Source of the DNA: Nymphaea colorata
Lineage: Eukaryota; Streptophyta; Magnoliopsida; Nymphaeales; Nymphaeaceae
DNA length: 64,000 nt
Assembly: GCF_008831285.2 (NCBI RefSeq)
Contig: NC_045150.1
Location: 1,006,001 to 1,070,000, forward strand
Reading direction: 5' to 3'
Shown here in pieces: positions 44,675 through 55,756 of the stretch. The first letter of the stretch is position 1; every line of letters starts with the position of its first letter. Under the pieces are notes generated by a model. It did no database searches. It was not told where the DNA came from and saw only the letters and a program-made list of their open reading frames with translations. The position numbers and the translations under genes were made by a program.

Positions 44675-47454
44675 TGGCATCAGAGTCATTGTCCATCATG
44701 CATCCCACCATTTAGTGGAACGCTTTTGCTTCTCTCATCTCTGTTAAACTTGACAGAAACAATTATCCTTTATGGAGGTCCTAAATCAGATTGGTGATAG
44801 CCTGTAAAGGTATAATGAAGTATGTTAACGGTACTTCTCCTGCTCCTACTGAGTATATTGAAAAGGAAAGGAGGAGAAAGTTAATCCAGAATTTGTTAAG
44901 TGGATCCACGCTGATCAGCTTAAACTTAGTTGGATTAAAGCCACCATTTCTGAACACATCCGTTTGGCATCCCCACAGCTCGTGAGGCATGGTTTGCGTC
45001 GGAGAAAACTTATGCATCATAATTAAATATTTGTATTCCTTATTTAAAAAGGGACCTTCAAAACGTGAAAAGAGGTGAGAAGTCTGTCACTGACTAATTC
45101 CTCAGCTGATGTTGGAGAATATGTTAAATATTCTTCTTTTTATTCTTAATGATCTCTCGAGTGAGCATGGAAGTTTCATTACTAGTGTAATGACATTGAA
45201 GACCCTGCCGAAATTTTTGATCTGCTCATAAATCAAGAGAAAAGACTTGATGTTCTCCACCTAAAGACAATGACCAACTCCACATCCGATGCTTCTGAAA
45301 ATTCTTTGGTGGCTTTCTTTTCCCAACAAGGGGAAGAGGTTCATATCGAAGGTGTACTCATAGGAAGTGGATGCAGGAACAATGAGAATCAAAATAATGG
45401 CCAAGGTTCTGTTGTTTGTCAATTCTCTATGGCTGCAAGAACCATACAACCAGAACCTGCTATGACATTCCGAAGGCATTCACTGCATTGATGCTCGAAA
45501 GATCATCAAAGTCCCAAGGATTCCTGACACGGGAGCCTCCCACCATGTGATATAGCAGAAGCATCTAATCTGTTTTCCAGACAGACGCATGACCATCATG
45601 ATGGACTCACGGTTGACAATGGAGATCAATTGACAATTGCTAATGCCGATAAGAATATCTTGACACAGAGATAGTCTAGGTTTAAATTACTTCATGTCTT
45701 GCATGTTCTAACAGTCATTCAGAATTTGATTTTGGTTGACCGAATGGTTTTTGCATTAAAGATCTGCTAATACTAGGGTTGTTGAGTTTCTTGAAAAATA
45801 GGAATTAATTTCCAATGATAGGTTTCGTAGTTCTGAAATGTGTATGGAATTGTGCTATAAATAAACATCATCGTCTCCCTTTCAGCAAATCAGATTTTAC
45901 TGCTAAAAATGCTCTTGAAGTCTTGCATGTGGATGTCTGGGGGCCACCAGCCAGCCCCTCTTGCCAAGGATGTCCCTTTTATTTGTGACTGTGGATCAAT
46001 ACTCCAATTTTTCATGGTTTTTCCCTCTAAATAAAAATCTGATGTCTTTGAATGTTCCTGCAATTTAAAAAAGGTGGTTGAACACCAACTTGAGAAGAAA
46101 ATTAAAATCTTGCATAGTGATGGTGGAGGTGAACTTTTTGGGAGATCATTTTTCAAATTTCTGGTTGAGAATGGTATAAAATGTTGTATTGTATGTCTTC
46201 ATATTCCAAAACAAAACAACATTGTTGAACGTCAAACACTAACATGTGATTGAAACACGGCTATCTCTTTCCTTTTATGTGTCCTCACATATCAAGTTTT
46301 GGGTCGATGCCTTTAGGATGACCTTCTACTTGATCAGTAGGCTGCCTAGTTTAACCTTTAGTGACAAAAGCCCTTTTTAAATACTATTTAACAAGGTCCC
46401 ATGTTATGATCATCTAAAAATGTTTGCGTGTACTTGTTTCTTCTTTTGACACCCTAAGAAGTTTGTGTTTATAGGATATGGGATCAACTATAAGAGATAC
46501 ATTTGTTACAATCTCATAAATAACTCAAAGAGCACTCATGTTTAGGCATATTTTATGAATAATTTTTTTTTTCAACAAAAAAACCATGTCCTTATATTGG
46601 AGGATGTTAGGTCATAAGCCAAGACCTTGTACGAAATTAGAGAGAGCAATATAGTCGATAGCCAAAACTCGCTAGGCCAAAAGCACATTTTTCTACCATT
46701 ACCACCATTAATAACCATTGAAGAATTTATTAATCATCAAGTTCTGAAGTTTTGTCACCTGCTGAGCTTCCTCACCCTACATAAGTCCTAGTTCCCCATC
46801 ATCAAATTCTTCATTTAGCCATGATCACATTGTTGATCTATCTATCTATCCTAATGAACCAGATCAGCCCGTTAGAACCCACCATAGGGTTACATGAAGT
46901 ATGGAGGACACTAGGTAAGCCAAAGCCTTTGCTGTCTCTAAAGAAGAACTTGTTGAACAAGTCCTATGAAGATGCTCTATGAGACCCTCGTTGGAAACAA
47001 CTATGCTAGAAGAGATCGCAGCCCTCAAGAGAAATAAAATGTGGTCTTTGGTTCCTGCTGAAAATACTCATAACACTGTTGGATGTAAATGGGTCTTAAG
47101 GTTAACATACATGTTGACGGGTTTGTTGTTAGGTTTAAGGCATGCTTAGTTGCTAACGGATTTAGTTTGGTTGAAGGAATTGACTACAATGAGACTTTTT
47201 TGTCAGTGGTTAACCTAACAACTATTCGTCTAATTTTGTCTTTGACTTTGAGCATGAATTGGCAAGTTTAGTAGTTGGATGCCAATAATGTTTTCCTTCA
47301 TGGGACCTTCAATAAAAGTGGCGTAGCCCCTAGATTTGAAGAGAAGGAAAATTCAGTTTGTCATCTGCATAAAGCTTTGTGAGGGATTAAACAAGCCCAT
47401 GGTTTGAGCGTTTGAAACGGTAATGCATCATAAAAAGGGTTTTGGTCTCGAGAG

Positions 47455-47516
47455 AGAGAGATGCAGCATTACGAGTGATTCGTAGAAGTGGTATACTATT
47501 AAATTTTATACGTGAA
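47455..47516 (+). pseudogene. rps11: 3' end of plastid ribosomal protein S11 gene
   Basis: The frame reads DAALRVIRRSGILLNFIRE, the conserved late part of plastid S11. The final basic tail is lost and a stop follows. It lies just upstream of rpoA, as in plastid genomes. Confidence 0.8.
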
Positions 47517-47557
47517 ATAAATATTTAAATGTTCTGACCAAATAATATTATATTAAT

Positions 47558-48582
47558 ATGGTTCGAAAGGAAGTACCACTATCTACTCAAACGCTAAAGT
47601 AAAAGTGTGTTGAATCAAGCGCGCATAGCAAACACGTTTATTGTGGTCGTTATGTTTTATCTCAACTTATGAAGGGTCAAGCCGATACAATCGGTATTGC
47701 GATGCTAAGGGCTTTACTTGGGGAACTAAAAGGAACATGTATTACCCGCGCAAAATCTAATAAGGTACCACTTGAATATTCTACGATAGTAGGTCCATGA
47801 AATTTTACTGAATTTAAAAAAAAATTGTATTTAAAAGTGATCTGTACGGAACTCTCGGTGCATCTATCTATGTCAGGAGCCCTAGACACATAATTGCTCA
47901 AGACATCACCTCACCACCTTCTGTAGAAATAGTTGATACTACACAGCATATAGCTGCCATAACGGAACCAATTGATTTGTGCATTTAATTAAAAATCCAG
48001 AGGGGTCGTGGACATTGTACGAGAACCCCAAATAACTATCAAGGTAGAATCTACCATAGATGTTGTACCCATGCCTCTTTGGAAATGTGAACCATAATAT
48101 TTATTCTTATGGGAATGAGAATGAGAAACGAGATACTTTTTCTTGAAATATCAACGAATGGAACTTTAACTTCTGAAAATGCACACGATGAAGCTTCCCG
48201 TAATTTGATCGATTTATTTATTCCTTTTCTACATGCGGAGGAACAGAACATAAAATAGAAATGTGGAGGACAATCTACAAGCACTAATATGCTCTCTTTC
48301 ACCTTTGATGATGGATTGGATAATATGAAAAGAAAAATCACATTGAAATTTGAAACGTTTTTCTTTTCTTTTTTTTTTATCAATTAGAATTGCCTCTTAG
48401 GACATAGCTGTCTCAAAAGGTTTAATATAAATACATTGCTGGACCTTTTGAGTAAAGTAAAAAAAAATCTTATGAGAATTGAGCATTTTAGCATAGAAGA
48501 CGTAAAACAAATATTCAACATTTTACAAAAGAGTTTCACAACAGACTTGCTTAAAAGTTCAAATCAGTTTGAATCCCATTGA
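47558..48582 (+). pseudogene. rpoA: Plastid RNA polymerase alpha subunit gene, full-length but broken
   Basis: ATG at 47558 begins MVRKEVPLSTQTLK, followed at once by a stop. Recognisable blocks include [29 protein letters not shown] and LEYSTIVG. Late in the gene comes the C-terminal domain LKRFNINTLLDLLSK, then LMRIEHFSIEDVKQIF. The span of about 1025 bp is close to the usual length of plastid rpoA. Many stops and frameshifts make it non-functional. Confidence 0.9.
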
Positions 48583-48954
48583 AATTAATTTTTTCATTTC
48601 GAATGAAAAAATTAATGAAAGACTTTATTAACTAGAAGAAAATATTTTTTTATTTTTTATAACCAAGCTAACGATAAAATCATACTATAATTATTTTTCC
48701 TATATATTACGAATTATTATTCAATTTGAATTGCATAATAATTTATAATACATAATCATTATACATACTAAAATATGCACACTACCGAAAAAAGAAGAAA
48801 CAAAGTTGGTTTTGAATCTTCAGCATACTTATAGTCTGTATACGTGGATTCTTTAGAATAGATCCATAATAAAATCAAAAGGATGTATCTACGATGATAA
48901 ATTTTGAAGTATGCCTTTCTAGATGCACATGTAACATTCCCGCCTTACCTTAGT

Positions 48955-49365
48955 ATTTGAAGATCTATTTGAATTTGAAAAAGACCTAAAGTTAGAGACT
49001 CATCAATAGGTAATGTTGCTTCAATACCTAACCAAAGGGATACTGCTGTACCAATCAAAAAATCTGTTGTGACTACCAGGTGACAGAGAATAGATTTAGG
49101 AATTTATTAACATTTTCGAAAAACGGTATTGTCAATAATCTTGCTGGTACCGAAACCATTAAAAAGAACACCCAATAACTTATTCAGTACTATACAGAGT
49201 ATTTGAAATGTGTGAAAGAAGTAACATTCAGGTAATATTTTCAAAGGACTTGCAAATGGATCTGCCGGTTTACCAATCATTGATGGCTCTAGAATCGCTA
49301 GACCTACGTTACATGCAATAGTACCTATAATTACTACGGCAAAATATATAAAAGATAATTAGGCA
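48955..49365 (-). pseudogene. petD: Plastid cytochrome b6/f subunit IV gene, broken
   Basis: The minus strand reads [20 protein letters not shown], then [13 protein letters not shown], later NKLLGVL and, near the end, [19 protein letters not shown]. These are subunit IV of the thylakoid b6/f complex. The 5' exon part is cut off at 49365, and internal shifts and stops are present. Confidence 0.88.
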
Positions 49366-49806
49366 GATCTATTGACTCTTGAGTTCCAAGAGTGCAAGCG
49401 AGATAATTCTCTCTTCTTTCTTCACAATGGTTCTAATATGGTATTTATTCTTGTTTATGTAGATGACATCCTGATTACACAGGGAGCTCCACAAATATGG
49501 CTGAAAAAATTGAAAATGAATTTTCAATCAAGTTTCTTGGACAAATGCATCATTTTCTAGGCATAGAGTTGTTACACGATGGAGACTGCTTTCAGAATGA
49601 AAATATATTTTTGACGTTCTTGAGAGGACTGGCATGAGTAGATCAAAGCCTCTAGTACTCATTCATTCAAAGATTGGGACTCAAAAAATTCTAGATTCAC
49701 GCAAGTACCGCAGTGTTGTTGGCACCTTACATATTCTACTTTCACCTGGCCCGACATCTTTTACATGGTGAATAAAATGTACCAATTTATGCATGATTCA
49801 CATGTT

Positions 49807-50003
49807 CAGCGGTGGAGGTGGCAGGATTTTTTTTAGGGGTGGGCCGACAGGCCAATTTCTAGATTCGAGTATGACCAAATTGAATTCAAATCTAAAAAAT
49901 ATATGTTGCAATTAAAAAATTTTATTTTTTTCAATATAATTTTTTTTTTTTTTTTGGCCCGAGGCCATGGCCTAGGCAGGGGTCCTCCCCTCCCTCCGCC
50001 CCT
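49807..50003. mobile_element. 197-bp hAT-like MITE inside copia-D
   Basis: The flanks CACATGTT (49799-49806) and AACATGTT (50004-50011) match at 7 of 8. Ends are CAGCGGTGGAGG and CCTCCGCCCCT. The interior is AT-rich with a T-run. It separates the end of the copia-D RT from its RNase H. Confidence 0.65.
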
Positions 50004-50554
50004 AACATGTTAAGTGTTGACAATATGTGAAGTAAATCTTTTGTTACCTTGAAAGAGCGGTGAACTATGGCATGGGAATGTTCAAGGATCCAAATTTGAG
50101 TCGTAATGTTTATACCGACACTGACTGGGGAGGATGCCGAGATGACAGGAAGTCGATTGGTGGATACTTCACATATTTTGGATCAAATGTGATATGGTGG
50201 GAGTCTAGTAAGAAGCAGACGGTGGCTAAATCCAATCCAAATGCGTAGTATAAAGCTATAGTTGGAAGAGTTTCCAAGGCATTATGGATTAAACTTCTTT
50301 CAGAACTTGGAATTAAGGAGACAGAAAAAACTTGGTGCAACTTAGCTGCAAACCCTGTTTTTCACGCCCTGACAAGACGCATTGAAATAGACTTTTATTT
50401 CGTCAAAGGGCAAGTTCCTGCATGATATATTTAAATAAAATTTATTGGATCCAACTTGCAAATGACATTGCAAATGACAGGTGGGAGAAGCAAAGTTTCA
50501 GCATTTTAAAGACGAGCTGACTCTTGCAGAGATCAGTTGGAAGGGTGAAGAAGT

Positions 50555-51528
50555 TGAAGGCTGCGATGAAAGCGGAAAAGATCAAGTTAGAGATAACGAC
50601 AAAGCATTGTCATATACGGGTATTATATTATATGTTGAGGAATTTTTTTGAGTATAATATGGCATAGTTGTATATCAAATTTTTAAAAAATTTAAAATAT
50701 TTAGTAAATCTTGAAAATTATTGAAAAATAAAAATTAATAAAAATGCAAACAAAAACACTTAAAATACAGGTTTTTTCACGTTTTTTATTTCCTTTTTTT
50801 TTTTAAAGGACGCATTTAATTGTTGTTTTACACACGTGACTTATTTCTTGAATATTATATGTCGAATAATACTTGTTTTACGTGACAACAAAGGATAAGC
50901 TGGAAGGATATAGTATGTTACCTTCTCACATTTGTTGCAGTAAGAAAATCTTTCTCTCCTTATCAAAAAGTTGTAATCATTATAAAGATGGAATGAAGTT
51001 ATGTATCTTTCACGATCTATGTCACACGGATCCGGCAAAATAGCCCACGTATCCATGTTGACACGTGGACACGGGGATACGGGTGAGGACACGGCTAGGA
51101 CACGTCAAAAAATAAAAGTCATTAATTTAATTTTTTTTCATTTTATCAATTTTTTATGATGCATCCAATTATTTCCATTATTTTCATGAACAATCATTTC
51201 AAATATTCAGTACTTTTGTGATAAAACACATTTTCTAACAAGATTGTAAAAGTGAACTATTAATTTAATGTTTTTTTTAATCTTATCATTTTTTATAATA
51301 TTTAATGTAGCCGTGTCCACGTATCCAAAAAATTTGAAAATTACCGTATTCGTACCCATATTCCCATATCCGCACCCGTATGGCATCCGCACCCATGTGA
51401 CATAGCTCACTATTGAGAGCTTTGAGAGATATTTTACCATGGGCATAGGTCCACGTGAATCTCTTGTTCTTCCTCTTGCGATTGTGTTTTATAGTTCTTC
51501 CTTTGTGTTGCCGTCGTTAATTCCAACA
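50555..51528 (+). repeat. 3' LTR of copia-D, interrupted
   Basis: It begins TGAAGGCTGCGATG and ends TTAATTCCAACA like the 5' LTR, but it is swollen from about 320 to 974 bp by an AT-rich insertion and the MITE 51017-51405. Confidence 0.75.
51017..51405 (+). mobile_element. MITE, copy 1 (389 bp)
   Basis: Ends are CTATGTCACACGG and CCATGTGACATAG, with GTGTCCACGTGT/CCGTATC blocks inside both ends and an AT-rich centre. Flanks TTCACGAT and CTCACTAT match at 6 of 8, as an aged 8-bp duplication. Copy 2 lies inverted at 56913-57264. Confidence 0.75.
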
Positions 51529-54500
51529 CCAATATCAATAACCCTGGCATGTCGAGGACAAGTTGACAGTGGGAAGGAACGGCTCCTGAAGCACCTGCAA
51601 ACCAGGGGGCACCTGGGAAACAAACTCTCAAGGAAACAAACAAACAAACAACCTGTCTTAACTAAGTTGAGGTAAGCGCAATGGAAACACCACCAGCCAT
51701 GAATGAGAGGTCGACGATGCAGAACATGCTTGAAAGATCATACCTCAGGAGGCTGACTGGTAAGGGAGCACACTGTTGGCGAAGCACTTCCATTGCATCT
51801 CAAAGTCCAAACAAGACCCTACGAGCAAAGGTTGTCAGTGAGAGACAGAGAGTTTTGTTGACGGAATTTTTTGAGACACAGCTTCGTTAGGCTTGTTGAG
51901 AGAGAGATCCCCTTTTCTTGGGAGAACATGATCATAAATAAATATTAGTTCTATGGTTAGATCCAAGTTGGTTTTTACGTATTTCTAATTTACTGTTGGG
52001 TCTGATTTTACGTGTATGATTACATTATGTTTGAGGTTCTTGGAAACTTTTTATTTGGTGTAATTACGTTATAAATTCATTTCTTCATATTTTTTCAAAC
52101 AAAATTGGGAGAATTTGTTGTAGGTTGTACGAAGGGGCAAACTTTTGTTTGCATTTTCTTGTAAGTGTTAAACAGTATTTTAATAGTTCTATTATTTTTA
52201 TTAGTTTTTTATGTTTTTAGTTTTAAGATGTTTTTTCAATACTTTCTGTTAATTCAGAAGTGATTCACCGAACTGGCAACTTCATTGATTTAGCTAGTGT
52301 TTGAATGGAAAATGCTCAGTAGGAAGCAATAAATTTTATATATGAGATCATCATTTCAAAATGTGTGTCATCCTTGTGCAAGTGCCACACTAATATTTTT
52401 TGTATCATTTCCATGCACACTCTGGAATAATTTTGAATGCAGTCAGTTTGATTGCTTTTTCGGTCCAAACTATCAGTTATATATTACGCCTATCACTGAC
52501 TAAAGATTTCTATATAAAAAACAAGAATTGGAATATGAAGGAGAAAGAGAAAAAATTCATTGTCCTACAACAGGTAGAGGAGGAGGATGACGTATTCAAT
52601 TACATAGTTTGGGCCTTAGACTATGGCCCCTTGTGGTGATCTGTGTGATTTTAACCAAAGTCCCGATAAATTGGGATTTCCCATTGGATAAAACCATAAT
52701 CGGAAAAAACGCTTTTTAAAAAAAACGTGAAAAAAAATCTGATAGATTAAATTGGTGTTTAAAACTTTAAAAAAATGTTTAAAAAAACGTTAAAAATATT
52801 TTTAACGTGTCTTTAAAAAAAATTCACTTTTTTCATTTTTTTTAATGCCAAACAGGTTTTTTTTCATTTTTTATTTGTTACAAATATACTTATCTTTTGT
52901 TTGTGTTATTCTCACTTATTTTATTTTTTTTTTCATTTTTAGTTTTTTTTATTTCAAAAAATTGACCATATTTTTCTCATGTTTTTTTCTGTTTTTTTCA
53001 AGTTCACCTTATTATACCATAGACAAACCACACTGTTTAAAACTCCAAAACGTTATTTGTAACTATGGATAAATTGCAAGACACGCACGTCCTTTATCAT
53101 AAAGAGCATAAGCTTGAAAATACTGACTCAAAATTTTAAAGTTATTAATAAATGGATTTTTTTTTAATACAAACACTCTACTTGAATGCGTTAGCTTCGA
53201 TTATCAACCACACTTACAAATACCATCAATTTAAGTGGTAATTGTTGGCCATATACCTTCATGAAAAGCTAGTTTAAATTTGTTGCGTTTTGGAGAGTTT
53301 AACGAGCCTAATCAATTGGTTCTTACCAGGTTAGTGATTAACACATCTACAGTGGATAAAAGCTTGGAGTTTCATTAATTTACATTCTCCCATTAAAAAG
53401 AAGAATAAAAATTCAATTTAGACCTCGATTACGATTGATTTGTTGTTCCTAGAACAATATGGAAGAGGACGTCTTGTTCTGCTAAATGATAAGATTTGAC
53501 CATGCAAGCAAGTAAGTATAATTGAGGGTCACTTTATTTTCTTTGTTTTATATGACCTACTCCTGGACAAGAGCCTCAAAGGCCCCCAAAATGGGATTGG
53601 TGCTTGGTGTTCACCTAATATGTGTTAGCAAACACAATAATTTTGCTCATCTTTGGCATAAAAACATAGCACCCACAAAAATTGAATTGGGAATGTGGCA
53701 TTTTAATGCACACCAATTAAGACCAGCTACACTATGCCCCTTAGAAGTAAAACATTAGAACTAATTTAAATCAATTAAAATGATCTCCACTAATTATCTC
53801 CACTAATTGATGCTAGAAAATTATGCCTTAAAAAAAAAAAGAAAAACCTTAGATGCGTGCCCAAAAAGAGCATATGTTTCATACTCCTTTGAAGGGAAAA
53901 AATAATTACACCGAGCAGTTCATTAGCAACTTATGGATGTTTTTTTGGTTAGCTGCGAAAAAACTTGGGTATATTTTACTAATATAAAAACTTCAGGTGT
54001 GTTTTCAGATGTTGCCTGTTCTTTTAGTGGTGTTTTGCGAGTTTACCTAAAATCGATTTCGAGAAAACTAATCAAAATTCACATTGGCCCGCCTCTTTTC
54101 ACTTGCAGATCGCCCATCAGCCATGTTGGAGTTAAGTTGGGCATCAGCAGGTTCACGGATGCAAATAAATCACTGCTTATTAATTTTGATTTTAAATCCA
54201 TTTAGCCGAATCCGGTAAAGAGACTTGAATTCTATTAATATTCAGATTTACTATGCATTATCATAACCAAATCTAAATTGAATATGTAACTGAGATGCAA
54301 GCTAAAAATCCAACCTGGTTACATATAAATGTCAGATCTTAGCAGGATCAAGGTTCGCTTTTAGAAAACAAGGTCTACATCAGACCCGAACCTAATCATA
54401 TAGAATCTGCTAAGTAAAACCCGATAAAAGATTCAAACCAATAATAAAAATATGGGAGGTTTACATCCCTAGGGAAGATACAGGCAGATAGCAACATTGG

Positions 54501-55756
54501 TAGCAGTACCCAACATTGTCGTAACTACGTTAATTCCAATGAACCAAAATAAAGAGCACACGTTTGACCTTAGATAGCAGTGCGTGGATATTAAAAGACA
54601 ATTGTACAGGCCACAAACATTCATATTTTTCAGATGCACATGATGACTTGTTTTATAATTCTCAAGAGAACAAAGAGAGGTTCCGGAAGAGCATAATAGT
54701 AAGAAGGCATTTGATAGCCTCAGATTTAAGATCAGGGTTTGAGAACCGTGGATTTAAGATCAAAGTAATCAGACCATCAACTTCCAACATTAAATCCCAT
54801 TTTTTCTCAATACAAAGAAGTAAAATAAAGATATAAAGTGTAGATCTTAAGTCTAACCTAAGATCTTTAGTTTAATGAACCATAGATTTTAACATGGATC
54901 TTTTATCATATAAGCAAAAGCAAGTCACTTAAGTTCCACATCAGACCAATAGGTTAAAAATCCAGAATGATCAAACATGCCCTCTAAGTCTCCAGGTTGA
55001 AGTTTGAAAAGAAGACAGAAAGAAGGGAAAAAAGAGTTTGGGGTCCACACTTGGCCTTGTGGTGTTAGCTGATGATGGTGTAATGGGAAGTCCAGGGTTC
55101 CAGAACTGCTAGAGCTGGTACAGCAAGAGAAAACAAAGAACTAGTAATCTAAATAAACTGAACGATTTCCTGCCATACTCGTGACCTTCAGAAGTGGATA
55201 CAGGACACTGACGATAGATTTTGCAAGTGCAGAAAGATACTACTTCACACGAAATTCGATAGGCAAAACCAAAGGAATAATTTTATAGAGAGGATCTTTC
55301 GATTGTGAGACTCTTAACTTGGTTAGTCAGATCAGTAAGCCTGAAACTAAAACGGCATAGTGTAATTGTCCCCTCCCAAGGATCACCCAAGGAAAGACTG
55401 TCATTAGACATGTTCCGTTCGGCTGATGTATGACCTTATTCTAGACAACTTAACCGGATCAACATTCAACACTAGAAGCTGTATAAAACATACTCCCCCT
55501 CCCAAGGATCAACATACAATGGAAAAGGGAAGAATCTCAAATGCAATATCATATCTTCATCTACCAAACCAAAAGAAATGCTGTATAAAACACGTTTGTT
55601 TGGACTAACAGTTCGGTGACACAAGGGTCGCAAAAGTACCTAGTAGAAGCGCCTCAGCTGACATTTTACATACAAGTAGAAGAACGTTTTAGTACAGAAG
55701 AGGCAATGGCAAATAAGAAAATGCAGAGAAATTTGAAAACTAAGCGTTTGTGCCCT
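51529..55756. other. Intergenic DNA downstream of the KH gene
   Basis: 4.2 kb of mostly AT-rich DNA with long A and T runs (52700-53000). I recognise no gene, element end or RNA. A short stretch (51530-51890) has an open frame without known domains. The last few hundred bases should include the 3' UTR of the KH gene. Confidence 0.5.

Larger units (their letters stand above)
47455..49365. other. Plastid DNA insert (NUPT): rps11 end, rpoA, petD
   Basis: Three plastid gene remnants lie in plastid order and orientation: rps11 then rpoA on the + strand, meeting petD on the - strand. On both sides the copia-D reading resumes (RT before, RT with YVDD after), so a single piece of about 1.9 kb was inserted. 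All three genes are broken. Divergence from plastid sequence looks considerable, so the transfer is old but younger than copia-D. Confidence 0.9.
44357..51528 (+). mobile_element. Old Ty1/copia element (copia-D), split by three or more insertions
   Basis: The LTRs start TGAAGGCTGC and end TTCCAACA. A diverged primer site TGGCATCAGAGTC follows the 5' LTR. The gag-pol remnants run in order: gag-like VGEYVKYSS...LINQEKRL (45100-45260), protease remnant DTGASHHV (45521-45548), integrase remnants (45900-46300), RT start EEIAALKRNKMWSLVP (47000-47058), RT core VYVDDILIT (49455-49480), and RNase H TDWGGCRDD (50122-50148) to IEIDFYFVKG (50381-50412). Stops and shifts are frequent throughout. It is broken by a plastid insert (47455-49365), a small hAT-like element (49807-50003), an AT-rich insertion of about 280 bp (about 50605-50885) and a MITE (51017-51405). 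No clear target duplication remains. Confidence 0.8.
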
